DNA of 64,000 nucleotides from Cytophagales bacterium (GCA_027317105.1 DAHVFH010000039.1:1-64000); one strand, 5' to 3'; counted from the stretch's first letter, positions 18,501 to 27,096 are shown. Program-made: numbers and translations. The notes: generated by a model from the letters alone, not told the origin.

Positions 18501-19749
18501 GTGTGCTGTGCCGATTTAGTTCGATATAAAAATCCTCACCAAAAATTTTATGCCATCGTACAAAAGCCTCTTCGGCTTGTCGTTCGCCAACATGTAATAT
18601 TAAATGAGGGATTTCGCTGCTTAGCCCACCCGTGGTGGCGATCAACCCTTCCTTAAATTGTTCGACTAGTGCGATATCAATCCTTGGATAAAGTCCGTAA
18701 AGCCCCTCGGTAAATCCCAACGAACTTAGCGTAGATAGGTTATGGTATCCTTTCTTGTTTTTTGCAAGCAGTATCTGGGTAAATCGTTTGTCAGGATTAT
18801 CCTTTGTGAATTTTGTTTTCTTTCTGTCATCCGATAAATAGAATTCACAACCCACAATGGGTTTGATGTTGTGCTTAAAGGCTTCACTTACAAATTCAAA
18901 GGCGCCATACATGTTGCCCAGATCGGTAATAGCCACCGCGGGCATTTTTTGTTCCTTTGCCTTTAAAATCAGCCGGGTTACATCAGGGGTGGCTTGAAGC
19001 ACTGAATATTGTGTGTGCACATGCAAATGACAAAATGGATGAGTAGATAGATCCACCTCCGCTCCCGATGAATAATCAATTTCTTTTTTCTTCTCTCGTT
19101 TGGCCGAGTTCCCTACTTCCAGGTTGGGTTCTTCATATTCAATTTTTGCCAAAGGCGTTTCATCAAATGGCTTCACTACTCTTTTATCCATTAAGCCAAA
19201 AAACGAACGCGCGGTGGCGGCCACATCGTAACTGGCATCATGCGCATCTTTAAATTTCTCACCAAAAAGTATTTCATACAATTCGGTAAGCCGAGGCATT
19301 TTCAATTTTCCGCCTATACCGCCTTGGAGTTGACAGAATTCAGTGGCTGCAATGCCCGTATCCAATTTTGGTAAGGATAGAAAATACTCATGCGGATGGG
19401 ATGAACGGATTAATTCAGCCCCAATAATATTGATGTCAAATTCTATATTATGACCTACAAGCAATTTCGAGTTGGCCAAATCCTTTTCAAAAAGGGCTAT
19501 TACTTTTTTAAGCTCATGTCCTTCTTCTTGGGCGCGCTTAGTAGAAATGCCATGAATCTGCTCTGCCTTGAAAGGAATGTCAAAGCCATCCGGTCTCACC
19601 AGAAAGCTTTGTTGCGCTTTCAGCTTACCGTACTGATCATGCAATTGCCAAGCTAGCTGCACCAGGCGAGGCCAGTTTTCAAGGTCGGTAAGGGGAGCGG
19701 TTTTATTATGCGGGATGCCCGTGGTTTCGGTATCGAAAATTAAATACAT
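15562..19749 (-). CDS. dnaE: DNA polymerase III subunit alpha with fused 3'-5' exonuclease
   Basis: The replicative polymerase, 1395 residues. An N-terminal DEDDh exonuclease comes first: FDTETTG with D6 and E8, VGHNIEFD, and H-x4-D in DAHDASYD near residue 170. Then a PHP domain from about 240 (HLHVHTQYS), the Pol III palm (GPGRGSAAGS and the catalytic PDIDIDFDDEGR), fingers, and C-terminal OB-fold regions. This exo-PHP order differs from PolC, whose exonuclease sits inside PHP. The usual TDHGNM metal motif of PHP reads TDLGNM here. The ATG at 19749 places the exonuclease motif at the normal N-terminus. Confidence 0.95.
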   Translation of the reverse strand: MYLIFDTETTGIPHNKTAPLTDLENWPRLVQLAWQLHDQYGKLKAQQSFLVRPDGFDIPFKAEQIHGISTKRAQEEGHELKKVIALFEKDLANSKLLVGHNIEFDINIIGAELIRSSHPHEYFLSLPKLDTGIAATEFCQLQGGIGGKLKMPRLTELYEILFGEKFKDAHDASYDVAATARSFFGLMDKRVVKPFDETPLAKIEYEEPNLEVGNSAKREKKKEIDYSSGAEVDLSTHPFCHLHVHTQYSVLQATPDVTRLILKAKEQKMPAVAITDLGNMYGAFEFVSEAFKHNIKPIVGCEFYLSDDRKKTKFTKDNPDKRFTQILLAKNKKGYHNLSTLSSLGFTEGLYGLYPRIDIALVEQFKEGLIATTGGLSSEIPHLILHVGERQAEEAFVRWHKIFGEDFYIELNRHSTREEERVNETLLKFANAYKVKYFAANECYYLEKEEANAHDVLLCIKEGEFQSTPIGSGRGTRFGLPNTEFYFKSQEEMKLLFRDRPEAIDTLSEIIDKVEKYELKRDVLLPKFEIPSAFATEDDYLKHLTYLGAKRKYVEVTSAIEERIEFELETIKKTGYPGYFLIVQDFTSKAREMGVSVGPGRGSAAGSVVAFCTGITNVDPIAYDLLFERFLNPDRVSLPDIDIDFDDEGRDKVLKYVIEKYGKNQVAQIITYGTMAAKSAIRDCARVMELPLSESNTLAKLVPERPGTTLAKAFEEVKELSEFKKGTDLKAQVLKQAVILEGSLRNTGTHACGVIITPDDLTKFVPVSKAKDGEMLITQFDNSVVESAGLLKMDFLGLTTLTIITTALRNIKKRHGIEIDIDKIPLDDLKTFQLYQRGETIGTFQFESDGMLNYLKGLKPDKFEDLIAMNALYRPGPMEYIPNFIARKNGRETIKYDLPEMEEYLKDTYGITVYQEQVMLLSQKLANFSKGDADVLRKAMGKKQIEVLDKMKPKFIEGCKKNNHDERIAEKIWKDWEAFAQYAFNKSHSTCYSLVAYQTAYLKANYPAEYMAAVLTHSQSNLDKVTFFIEECRRQGIEVLGPHVNESGVFFEVNKKGEIRFGLGAIKGTGDAAVEAIIHERDAHGTFADIFDFAKRLNQRSVNKKTFECLALSGAFDCFPQYHRRQYIAGKEGDISLSEKVIRYASKLQQETDSAQASLFGGTTGTQMPQPKIDPIEPFSEIEKLHFEKEVVGVYISGHPLDNFKFELETFTNMPVTELNDLDNKEGKDCKLGGIVSSVEHRITKTGKPFGKLSIEDYSGKYEFTMWSEDYLKYKSFLMPGLFLFIEGRVSRKTWGDMSMEFKFKSIELLNELGLKRTKGLQIKMNSVNISSELISQIESLCNEYSGACPLYLKIQDDQEKINLELLSRKFRVKPVNEMVEKFRKIKSLNLEVVS

Positions 19750-19916
19750 GCAAGTAGTGGTTGAAATGTAAAAATAGGTCAGTAATGTGAAGAACAAAAC
19801 CTATCCCAATTTTGGAATAACAAGTCTTATTGGGAATAATAGCAAGATTAATTATTTCTAAATAGTTGACATACAATAATTTACAAATTGGGTATTTCAT
19901 TAGCTTATGATTGAAT

Positions 19917-20045
19917 ATGAACACTTCAATTATTTTTATGAAAATGCTTTTTAGCAAAGTTTTGGACTTTATCAAGAAGGAATGGTTTCTGCTGGTTATG
20001 ATAGCAACCATCGCACTGATTGTATTTCTGTTTAAGAAGCTCTAA
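19917..20045 (+). CDS. 42-residue single-span membrane protein upstream of sdhC
   Basis: A short reading frame from ATG 19917 to TAA 20045. After an N-terminal amphipathic part (FSKVLDFIKKEW) comes one strongly hydrophobic helix (LLVMIATIALIVFLF) and a basic tail (KKL). The hydrophobic pattern with flanking Lys is typical of a real small membrane protein. It lies 134 bp before sdhC on the same strand. Role unknown; a small accessory protein of the succinate dehydrogenase complex is possible but unproven. Confidence 0.5.
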   Translation: MNTSIIFMKMLFSKVLDFIKKEWFLLVMIATIALIVFLFKKL

Positions 20046-20122
20046 AAGTCGTCAAATAGTTTTTCAACAAGACGATCACATCTGATTTAGGCAAGATTAA
20101 AATAGTATTATAAAGGCATCTT

Positions 20123-20175
20123 AAATTGTTTGGTAATTCTTTGACGAGTATTTTTGGCTCGTTACCAAACAATTT
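20123..20175 (+). repeat. perfect 14-bp inverted repeat immediately before sdhC
   Basis: AAATTGTTTGGTAA at 20123-20136 is the exact reverse complement of TTACCAAACAATTT at 20162-20175. The 25-nt loop contains a second pair (ACGAG/CTCGT). T residues follow the 3' arm and the sdhC ATG is at 20180. In RNA this would form a hairpin ending four bases before the start codon. It may be an attenuator, a translational control element or an operator. Confidence 0.65.
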
Positions 20176-20179
20176 TTCG

Positions 20180-20851
20180 ATGAAATGGCTTATTGACCTT
20201 TTTACCAGTTCCCTAGGAAGGAAACTTTTGATGGCCCTTACGGGTTTGTTTCTCATCAGTTTTCTGGTGATTCATTGCACCATAAACGCCATGATATTTC
20301 TTAATGACGGTGGCGAGGCGTTTTCTAAGTGGGGTCATTTCATGGGCACCAACCCCATCATCCGCACATTAGAAATCGGGTTGGTGGCTGGGTTTCTCAT
20401 CCACATCGTTCAAGGCCTTGCACTTTGGCGAGCAAACCACGCAGCCCGTCCAGTGAAGTATAGCGTGTCTAAGGCTCCAGCCAATGGTACTTGGTATAGC
20501 CGTAGTATGGGTATACTCGGCACATTGCTTTTGTTGTTTTTGATCATGCACACTTCGCACTTCTGGATCCCCAACCGCACCAATCAGTTTACGCAAGGCG
20601 AAGAGTTGCCGCTCTATAAAATGATGTTTGAAGTGTTTTCGAATCCTTGGGTTGTGTTCTTCTATGTGATTGGATGTGTGTCTTTGTTTTGGCATTTACT
20701 CCATGGATTTGCCAGCGCGTTTCAATCACTTGGCTTGAACCACTTAAAATATAATGGCATTATTTCGTTTGTAGGTACTGCCTTTTCAATCGTTGTGCCA
20801 CTGATCTTCGCCTTGATGCCGATAGCGGTTTATTTCAGATGGATAAATTAA
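20180..20851 (+). CDS. sdhC: succinate dehydrogenase cytochrome b subunit
   Basis: A 223-residue B-type membrane anchor of succinate:quinone oxidoreductase, with five hydrophobic helices. His residues in SFLVIHCTIN, GFLIHIVQG, LIMHTSHFW and FWHLLHG are haem b ligand candidates. ATG 20180 (MKWLIDLFTSS) is chosen; an upstream TTG at 20126 would start inside the inverted repeat. It is the first gene of sdhCAB, and oxidises succinate and reduces menaquinone with SdhA and SdhB. Confidence 0.92.
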   Translation: MKWLIDLFTSSLGRKLLMALTGLFLISFLVIHCTINAMIFLNDGGEAFSKWGHFMGTNPIIRTLEIGLVAGFLIHIVQGLALWRANHAARPVKYSVSKAPANGTWYSRSMGILGTLLLLFLIMHTSHFWIPNRTNQFTQGEELPLYKMMFEVFSNPWVVFFYVIGCVSLFWHLLHGFASAFQSLGLNHLKYNGIISFVGTAFSIVVPLIFALMPIAVYFRWIN

Positions 20852-20975
20852 TTCAACACTAGATTTTATTTAATAAGACATTATTGAAATATGAAATGGC
20901 CATTAAGATACTCTACATCAAACGGTATGATGATCTCGGCCATTCCATGTGACCACTAAAAACAATGATTAACAC

Positions 20976-22901
20976 ATGAAACTCGAATCCAAAGTTCCGG
21001 AAGGCCCATTGGCTGAAAAATGGACAAAACATAAATTCAATTTAAAGTTGGTCAACCCGGCCAACAAAAGGAAATACGAAATTATTGTGGTGGGCACGGG
21101 CTTGGCAGGCGCTTCTGCAGCCGCTTCCCTCGCTGAGTTGGGATACAATGTAAAAGCATTTTGCTTTCAGGATAGTCCACGCAGGGCACATAGCATTGCC
21201 GCCCAGGGAGGAATAAATGCTGCGAAGAATTATCAAAATGATGGAGATAGCGTTTACCGTTTGTTCTATGACACAATCAAAGGTGGTGACTATCGGTCAA
21301 GAGAAGGCAATGTATATCGACTGGCCGAAGTAAGTGTAAATATTATCGATCAATGTGTTGCACAAGGCGTGCCGTTTGCTCGTGAATATGGTGGCCTTTT
21401 GGCAAACCGTTCTTTTGGCGGTGCGCAAGTTTCAAGAACATTTTATGCCCGCGGTCAAACCGGACAGCAGTTATTGTTAGGTGCCTATAGCGCGTTGAAC
21501 CGTCAGATTGCCAACGGCAAAGTAAAAATGCACACCCGCACTGAAATGTTGGATGTAGTGGTGGTGGATGGAAAAACGCGCGGAATCATTACCCGCGATT
21601 TAGTTACAGGCAAAATTGAGTCGCATAGTGGACATGCCGTATTGCTTTGCACTGGCGGTTATGGTAATGTGTTTTATCTCTCCACCAACGCAAAGGGATC
21701 TAACGTAACCGCGGCTTGGCGGGCGCATAAAAAAGGGGCTTTGTTTGGCAATCCTTGTTTCACACAAATTCATCCCACTTGCATACCCGTTTCGGGCGAT
21801 CATCAATCAAAGTTGACGTTGATGTCAGAATCATTGCGCAATGACGGACGGGTATGGGTTCCGAAAACTGCCCATAAGGGATTGAAGGCTAAGGAAGCCG
21901 CTTCCATTCCCGAAGGCGATCGCGACTATTTCCTGGAGCGCAAGTATCCCTCTTTTGGAAATCTTGTTCCTCGTGATGTGGCTTCGAGAAATGCAAAAAT
22001 GATGTGCGATGAAGGGCGAGGTGTTGGCGCAACCGGGCTGGCGGTATTTCTTGATTTCTCGGATGCGATCAAACGCGATGGCAAGGATTTGATATCGGCC
22101 AAATATGGTAACTTGTTTGACATGTACAAGCAAATCACCGGTGACGATCCCTACCAGATGCCGATGATGATTTTTCCGGCTGTGCATTATACCATGGGAG
22201 GCCTTTGGGTGGACTATAATTTGATGACTAACGTTCCTGGCCTTTATGCATTGGGGGAAGCCAATTTTACTGATCATGGAGCAAACCGGCTAGGAGCAAG
22301 CGCACTCATGCAGGGATTGGCCGATGGGTATTTTGTAATTCCGTACACAATAGGCGATTACTTAGCTAACATTGGTTGGAACGATAAAGTAGGTACGGAT
22401 CATCCTGCTTTTAAAGAGGCGATCGACAAGGTTAATGATCGGGTCACTAAACTACTCTCGATTAAAGGGAAAAAGACTGTGGATGAATTTCACCGCGAAC
22501 TTGGCTTGACCATGTGGGAATACTGCGGCATGTCGCGTAACGAGGAAGGTTTAAAAACGGCAAAAAAGAAAATCCAGGAACTCCGGGAAGAATTCTGGAA
22601 GAATGTAGACGTGGTGGGCAGTGCCAACGAACTGAACATGGAATTGGAGAAGGCTGGCCGGGTAGCTGATTTTATGGAATTGGGTGAACTGATGGTAGAT
22701 GATGCGCTGAACCGCTCAGAATCCTGTGGTGGTCACTTCCGTGAAGAATCACAAACGCCTGAAGGGGAAGCCTTACGAAAGGATGATGAATTCAGCTTTG
22801 TCTCTGCTTGGGAATACAAAGGCGACAATCAACCTGAAGAGTTGCATAAAGAAGAATTGCGTTTTGAAAATGTTAAGTTGACGCAGCGTAGTTATAAATA
22901 A
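20976..22901 (+). CDS. sdhA: succinate dehydrogenase flavoprotein subunit
   Basis: 641 residues. The FAD-binding Rossmann motif is VVGTGLAGASAA, the covalent-FAD His region is RRAHSIAAQGG, and the active site includes HPTCIPVSG and the late GANRLGASAL. It oxidises succinate to fumarate on the cytoplasmic face of the complex. It lies 124 bp after sdhC and before sdhB, the order usual for the B-type enzyme of Bacteroidota. Confidence 0.96.
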   Translation: MKLESKVPEGPLAEKWTKHKFNLKLVNPANKRKYEIIVVGTGLAGASAAASLAELGYNVKAFCFQDSPRRAHSIAAQGGINAAKNYQNDGDSVYRLFYDTIKGGDYRSREGNVYRLAEVSVNIIDQCVAQGVPFAREYGGLLANRSFGGAQVSRTFYARGQTGQQLLLGAYSALNRQIANGKVKMHTRTEMLDVVVVDGKTRGIITRDLVTGKIESHSGHAVLLCTGGYGNVFYLSTNAKGSNVTAAWRAHKKGALFGNPCFTQIHPTCIPVSGDHQSKLTLMSESLRNDGRVWVPKTAHKGLKAKEAASIPEGDRDYFLERKYPSFGNLVPRDVASRNAKMMCDEGRGVGATGLAVFLDFSDAIKRDGKDLISAKYGNLFDMYKQITGDDPYQMPMMIFPAVHYTMGGLWVDYNLMTNVPGLYALGEANFTDHGANRLGASALMQGLADGYFVIPYTIGDYLANIGWNDKVGTDHPAFKEAIDKVNDRVTKLLSIKGKKTVDEFHRELGLTMWEYCGMSRNEEGLKTAKKKIQELREEFWKNVDVVGSANELNMELEKAGRVADFMELGELMVDDALNRSESCGGHFREESQTPEGEALRKDDEFSFVSAWEYKGDNQPEELHKEELRFENVKLTQRSYK

Positions 22902-23013
22902 TGTGTGTATGTGTTTAGGTGTTGACGTTCTGGATGTGTTGATGTTTTTGAATTAAACCTTAAACTTTCAACAACTATTAACGATTAACTGATAACCAAT
23001 AAAGATAAAGGAA

Positions 23014-23781
23014 ATGAAGATTACATTGAAGGTTTGGAGACAAAAAAGCAGGACAGCCAAAGGTGAGTTCAAGACTTATCAGGCAGATCATGTTTCTTCT
23101 GATATGTCGTTCCTTGAAATGCTGGATGTATTAAATACCAGCCTGATTAAAAAAGGGGAGGAGCCGATTCATTTTGATCACGATTGCCGTGAAGGCATTT
23201 GTGGCATGTGTAGTTTGTATATCAACGGCCATCCGCACGGCCCACTTCAAACCACTACTTGCCAGTTGCACATGCGTTCTTTCCACGATGGACAAACGAT
23301 TACCGTGGAACCCTGGCGCGCAAAGGCGTTCCCAATCATTAAAGATCTTGTTGTCGATCGTTCAGCCTTTGATCGGATTCAACAAGCCGGAGGCTATGTG
23401 AGTGTAAGCACCGGAGGCGTTCCGGATGCCAACGAAATTGCCATTCCTAAGAAAATAGCTGACGAGGCATTTGATTCTGCGGCTTGTATAGGTTGCGGTG
23501 CCTGTGTGGCCGCCTGTAAAAATGCTTCCGCCATGTTGTTTGTCAGTGCTAAAGTTTCACAATTGGCATTGTTGCCACAAGGCCATGCCGAACGCAAAGA
23601 ACGGGTAGAGAAAATGGTCGCTCAAATGGATGCTGAAGATTTTGGTGCTTGCACCAATACCCGTGCCTGCGAGGCCGAATGCCCTAAGGCGATTTCTGTT
23701 ACCAATATAGCCCGAATGAACCGCGAATATTTCTCTGCGGTGTTCAGCAGTTATGAAGTTACGGTTGGGGGAGGGGATTAG
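23014..23781 (+). CDS. sdhB: succinate dehydrogenase iron-sulfur subunit
   Basis: 255 residues with all three cluster motifs: CREGICGMC plus TTTCQ for 2Fe-2S, CIGCGACVAAC for 4Fe-4S, and CTNTRACEAECPK for the 3Fe-4S site. It transfers electrons from SdhA to the cytochrome b subunit. It is the last gene of the operon; the next gene converges on it. Confidence 0.96.
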   Translation: MKITLKVWRQKSRTAKGEFKTYQADHVSSDMSFLEMLDVLNTSLIKKGEEPIHFDHDCREGICGMCSLYINGHPHGPLQTTTCQLHMRSFHDGQTITVEPWRAKAFPIIKDLVVDRSAFDRIQQAGGYVSVSTGGVPDANEIAIPKKIADEAFDSAACIGCGACVAACKNASAMLFVSAKVSQLALLPQGHAERKERVEKMVAQMDAEDFGACTNTRACEAECPKAISVTNIARMNREYFSAVFSSYEVTVGGGD

Positions 23782-23857
23782 ATTTTTTTATCAAACTTAA
23801 ATAATGAATGAAATAAAAAATGATCAAATGATTATTCGAAGCAACTAATAAATCAAA

Positions 23858-24214
23858 TTACTTCACCAACCCTAACTTGTGTTGCCAAACACCCGCAATA
23901 CTTTGTGCACGGCTTTTCACCTCTTCGGCCGTTGTGCCTGCAAAATTTTCATCCACCGTTAGCTTGAATAATTCTAGCCAGCGTTGGAAATGCGAGGATT
24001 CAATCTTTAGCGGAATATGTTTTTGAAATGGATTACCCTGATAGCTGTGATCGCCCAATAACATGGATGACCAGAAATTGTACATCACAGGAAGGTGTTT
24101 TGGCCAATCCACATGGCTGAAGACCGGAGCGAGCAACGCATCGGCCTGGACTTTCGCATAAAATAGCTGGACCAATAATTCAATGTGAGGTCGGGATTGG
24201 ATATCACTTACCAT
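23858..24214 (-). CDS. group III truncated haemoglobin
   Basis: A 118-residue haem protein of the trHb3 family. Recognisable are LVQLFYAKVQAD, the PVMYNFWSSML block, and the proximal His in SSHFQRWLELF, followed by TVDENF. The family is linked to NO detoxification or redox sensing. Its start follows the cupin stop directly, in a minus-strand run that trails the nos genes, so a role against NO is favoured. Confidence 0.9.
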   Translation of the reverse strand: MVSDIQSRPHIELLVQLFYAKVQADALLAPVFSHVDWPKHLPVMYNFWSSMLLGDHSYQGNPFQKHIPLKIESSHFQRWLELFKLTVDENFAGTTAEEVKSRAQSIAGVWQHKLGLVK

Positions 24215-24520
24215 TTATAGCATTTTTTCTTTCACGATCATAAATACATTCTCCTGCGCGATTCCAATTACTTCGTGCTCTTCATTCACAGGAATTTGAT
24301 AGGTGTCCATTTCAGAAAACTTTAGGTCCATAGAATTTATATGGAAGAGAATTTCACCTTTGAGTACGGTTAGTAAGGCCGGCACTGAGGTTTTATGTTT
24401 AGCGAGGACTTGGCCTTTCACTAAACCCACGGCAAAGATATTCAATATGGCTGAATTGCTTATAGACAAGGTCGCGGGTTTTAGCGGGTTGAATTTAATT
24501 TCGGAATAGATGTTCATCAT
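24215..24520 (-). CDS. small cupin-like protein
   Basis: About 101 residues, cytosolic, with beta-strand-rich cupin character: LAKHKTSVPALLTVLKGEILFHI and QIPVNEEHEVIGI resemble the two cupin boxes. A single His-rich metal site is only partly visible. Its start (ATG 24520 or 24517) touches the stop of the CopD-like gene, and its stop touches the trHb start, so the three genes are tightly coupled. Ligand unknown. Confidence 0.6.
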   Translation of the reverse strand: MMNIYSEIKFNPLKPATLSISNSAILNIFAVGLVKGQVLAKHKTSVPALLTVLKGEILFHINSMDLKFSEMDTYQIPVNEEHEVIGIAQENVFMIVKEKML

Positions 24521-24521
24521 T

Positions 24522-24956
24522 TTAATAGTAAACAAATCTGAAACTTAGGCCTGTGATGACAAAGCTTATGGCAAGAATAGTAGCCATAATAATATGGAAG
24601 GCAAGGTTAGGCAACTGCTGCACGGTTAGCTTTGGAATGATAAACAACCTTGCATGAATGGCAAACCCGATGGTGGCTACCAATAACATAATCTTGACCC
24701 ACAAATAAATGTGGTGTGGTGTTGATAGTGACCACCAATTATGAAAGGGGACATATTGCATGGCCATCCAAAAGCCAGTAACTACCTGAAGGAGTAGAGC
24801 GGGTATCCCCACCCGCTCATATTGTTTTTCAAAATCTAAAATTATATTAATGTTCTTTTCTTTCATGGCTTTAGGAAGAAAAGCCAGTGACAAAATGAGG
24901 TGGCCTCCTGCCCAAACGGCAGCACCCAATACATGGAATAAAACGAGCCACTTCAT
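24522..24956 (-). CDS. CopD-like small membrane protein
   Basis: A 144-residue protein with four hydrophobic helices. The opening LVLFHVLGAAVWAGGHL resembles the CopD/haem-containing membrane protein fold, with His and Trp near the periplasmic face. Further helices are LLLQVVTGFWMAM and IMLLVATIGFAIHARL. Copper or haem handling is suggested by family. It lies between fasciclin and cupin genes behind the nos operon. Confidence 0.65.
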   Translation of the reverse strand: MKWLVLFHVLGAAVWAGGHLILSLAFLPKAMKEKNINIILDFEKQYERVGIPALLLQVVTGFWMAMQYVPFHNWWSLSTPHHIYLWVKIMLLVATIGFAIHARLFIIPKLTVQQLPNLAFHIIMATILAISFVITGLSFRFVYY

Positions 24957-24965
24957 TTGCTTGAG

Positions 24966-25538
24966 TTATTTTTTTGTCGGAGGCAACAATACCCCATCAA
25001 TTACATAAACCACTCCGTTTGACGCGGGAACAGTGGCCACGATGTTTGCACCGTTTACGGTGTACTTTCCATCTTTTACGCTAATGGTGATGTCATCCAA
25101 ATTTACTTGGTTTATCTTTTGGCCGTCTTTCAAGTTTTCTAATTTGTAAACACCAACTGAAACATGGTATTCTAAAATATTCCGCAAGGCATCTTTGCTC
25201 TCTGGTTTCAATAGACCTTCAACGGTACCAGCAGGCAACTTGTCAAAGGCAGCGTTAGTAGGTGCAAAAACGGTAAACGGCCCGGCATTCGATAATGCAT
25301 CTACATAGCCGGCTGTCTTTAATGCGGTAACCAACGTAGTGTGATCGGCAGAGCCTACGGCAACACCCACTACATTCTTTTCAGAGACATCATCTTTTAC
25401 AGTTGATTGACCGATTTGATCAGGAACGCTTGCTGCAGAGGTGGTAGCTTCATCTTCTTGAGTTTTCCCACTGTTGCAGGCGGTGATTAGCATCGCAATG
25501 AACATAGCCGTAGCTAAGGCGTTTATTTTCGTTTTCAT
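24966..25538 (-). CDS. fasciclin-domain lipoprotein
   Basis: 190 residues. The signal peptide ends in a lipobox (LITAC), so it is probably a lipoprotein. One fasciclin (FAS1) domain covers residues 60-188, with GPFTVFAPTNAAFDKLP and the late NGVVYVIDGVLLPP. FAS1 domains mediate adhesion or small-molecule binding. It is 10 bp before the CopD-like gene and 72 bp after nosY, and fasciclin proteins recur near nos genes in this phylum (from memory). Confidence 0.88.
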   Translation of the reverse strand: MKTKINALATAMFIAMLITACNSGKTQEDEATTSAASVPDQIGQSTVKDDVSEKNVVGVAVGSADHTTLVTALKTAGYVDALSNAGPFTVFAPTNAAFDKLPAGTVEGLLKPESKDALRNILEYHVSVGVYKLENLKDGQKINQVNLDDITISVKDGKYTVNGANIVATVPASNGVVYVIDGVLLPPTKK

Positions 25539-25609
25539 GGTGTTGAATTTTAATTTTTGGAATTTGATTTTAGTTAGTCGGTGATTTTATTTAATCTATA
25601 TTTTATGAG

Positions 25610-26377
25610 TCAAATGTCTTTTTTTAGAAATACTTTTATGGATATTAGAAATGGAATAATTACCCACAGCCCCAACACACCAAGTGAATAAAGGATACCT
25701 AAACTACTGCCAAAGAAATTTTTGTAAAACGCGCCAGTGTATCCCATGAGCGCAGAAATATCGAGTTTGAGTAAAATCACAATTCGCGCAAGATCAACAG
25801 GATTAAGGGAAACCAACATCAGCGTAATTTTCTCTAAAGGGTAGTCACTGAAAGAGTAAATGATGTAGAGTAATAGGCCATCGTAAATCAGCGAAAAATA
25901 AAACCAAAACAATAAGGCTACACCAATTCCTTTAGCCTTATCGCGTGTGCTGATGGAAGCGGCAAAGCCAAGTGCCACGAAAACCAGGGTGAGCATCAGC
26001 CCCGATAGAATCAGCACCATAGATTCTGCGCTGTTGTTTAACAACAATACCGGTATGCCGATGCCTACGAGATAGGAAGTGCAAAGTGCAGCCGACACGG
26101 CAATAAATTCACTTGCAAAAATGGCCTTTCGATTTATGGGTTGGGATAGCATCAATTCAATAAATTCATACGAATTGAAAAAATGGATCGTAGTGAAAAT
26201 GATGCTCACTAACGGCACCACCATCAAAATAATATTCAACAAACTTAGCGTGGCTTTGCTGCTATCGCTGTCAAGGGAGAACATGCTTAACGATACGAGC
26301 AACAGAAAGAAAGTATAAAACAGGACAAACCGATTTCGTAGAATGTCAAGCAATGCATATTTCGCAATCTTCATCAT
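25610..26377 (-). CDS. nosY: NosY-type ABC transporter permease
   Basis: 255 residues with six membrane helices, of the ABC-2 type. It starts MMKIAKYALLDILRNRF, a typical NosY opening. With NosF and NosD it forms the NosDFY system needed to mature the Cu-S centre of nitrous oxide reductase. The ATG overlaps the nosF stop by 4 bp. It is the last clear nos gene of the run. Confidence 0.85.
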   Translation of the reverse strand: MMKIAKYALLDILRNRFVLFYTFFLLLVSLSMFSLDSDSSKATLSLLNIILMVVPLVSIIFTTIHFFNSYEFIELMLSQPINRKAIFASEFIAVSAALCTSYLVGIGIPVLLLNNSAESMVLILSGLMLTLVFVALGFAASISTRDKAKGIGVALLFWFYFSLIYDGLLLYIIYSFSDYPLEKITLMLVSLNPVDLARIVILLKLDISALMGYTGAFYKNFFGSSLGILYSLGVLGLWVIIPFLISIKVFLKKDI

Positions 26378-27096
26378 AGGGCAAACTCGGTTTGATTTTG
26401 TTTCATCATGGAAGCAATGGCCTTCCCTAATTTTTCTTCTCCGGTTTGTTCTTTCAGGTTTTCAATGCTATTGTCGCACAGCAATTTGCCATCTTCGAGG
26501 CAAAGCAAATGCGTGGACAGTTCGTCCAGATCGCTGAGGATGTGTGAAGAGATAATAAATACTTTTTCTTTCTTTTTTCCTGAAAGGATTTTTTCTTTGA
26601 TAATTTCCACCGCAATGGGATCTAAACCGGCAGTAGGCTCATCCAATATAAGAATGGCAGGATCAAACAAAAATGCCAGGGCGGCACTTACTTTTTGTCG
26701 CGTGCCACCGGACAACGTGTGCATACGCTTGTCGGCTATTTTGCGGAGGCCAAATTCATTGATGAGATCATCATCGGTAGTTACTTGAGCAGGCCGGATA
26801 TCTAAAATCATGTCCAGCAACTGGCCAATTTTCATGTTATCAGGATAGCGTCCGATTTGGGGCATGTAGCCGATGTTCTCACGATACTCCCATTTTCCTA
26901 AAATGGGTTCGTCATTCACTAAAATGTAGCCGTCATCCTGGATCACCATTCCTAAGATACATTTGATAAGCGTGGTTTTGCCTGAGCCATTCGGCCCAAC
27001 GAGGGCATAGGAAATGCCCCCTTCCAGGCGCGTACTGATTTTTTGCAGCACGTTTAGTTTTCCGAAATTCTTTGTTAGTTCATGAACTAATATCAT
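26374..27096 (-). CDS. nosF: NosF-type ABC transporter ATPase
   Basis: A 240-residue cytosolic ATPase. Walker A is GPNGSGKTT, the signature is LSGGTRQKV, Walker B is LILDEPTAGLDP, and the H-loop is ISSHILSD. It energises the NosDFY complex. It overlaps nosD by 17 bp and nosY by 4 bp. Confidence 0.9.
   Translation of the reverse strand: MILVHELTKNFGKLNVLQKISTRLEGGISYALVGPNGSGKTTLIKCILGMVIQDDGYILVNDEPILGKWEYRENIGYMPQIGRYPDNMKIGQLLDMILDIRPAQVTTDDDLINEFGLRKIADKRMHTLSGGTRQKVSAALAFLFDPAILILDEPTAGLDPIAVEIIKEKILSGKKKEKVFIISSHILSDLDELSTHLLCLEDGKLLCDNSIENLKEQTGEEKLGKAIASMMKQNQTEFAL

Noticed and set aside
23782..23857. ATGATCAAATGAT between sdhB and trHb as another FNR-type site
   Set aside because: The halves are direct rather than inverted, and the gap lies between two gene ends.
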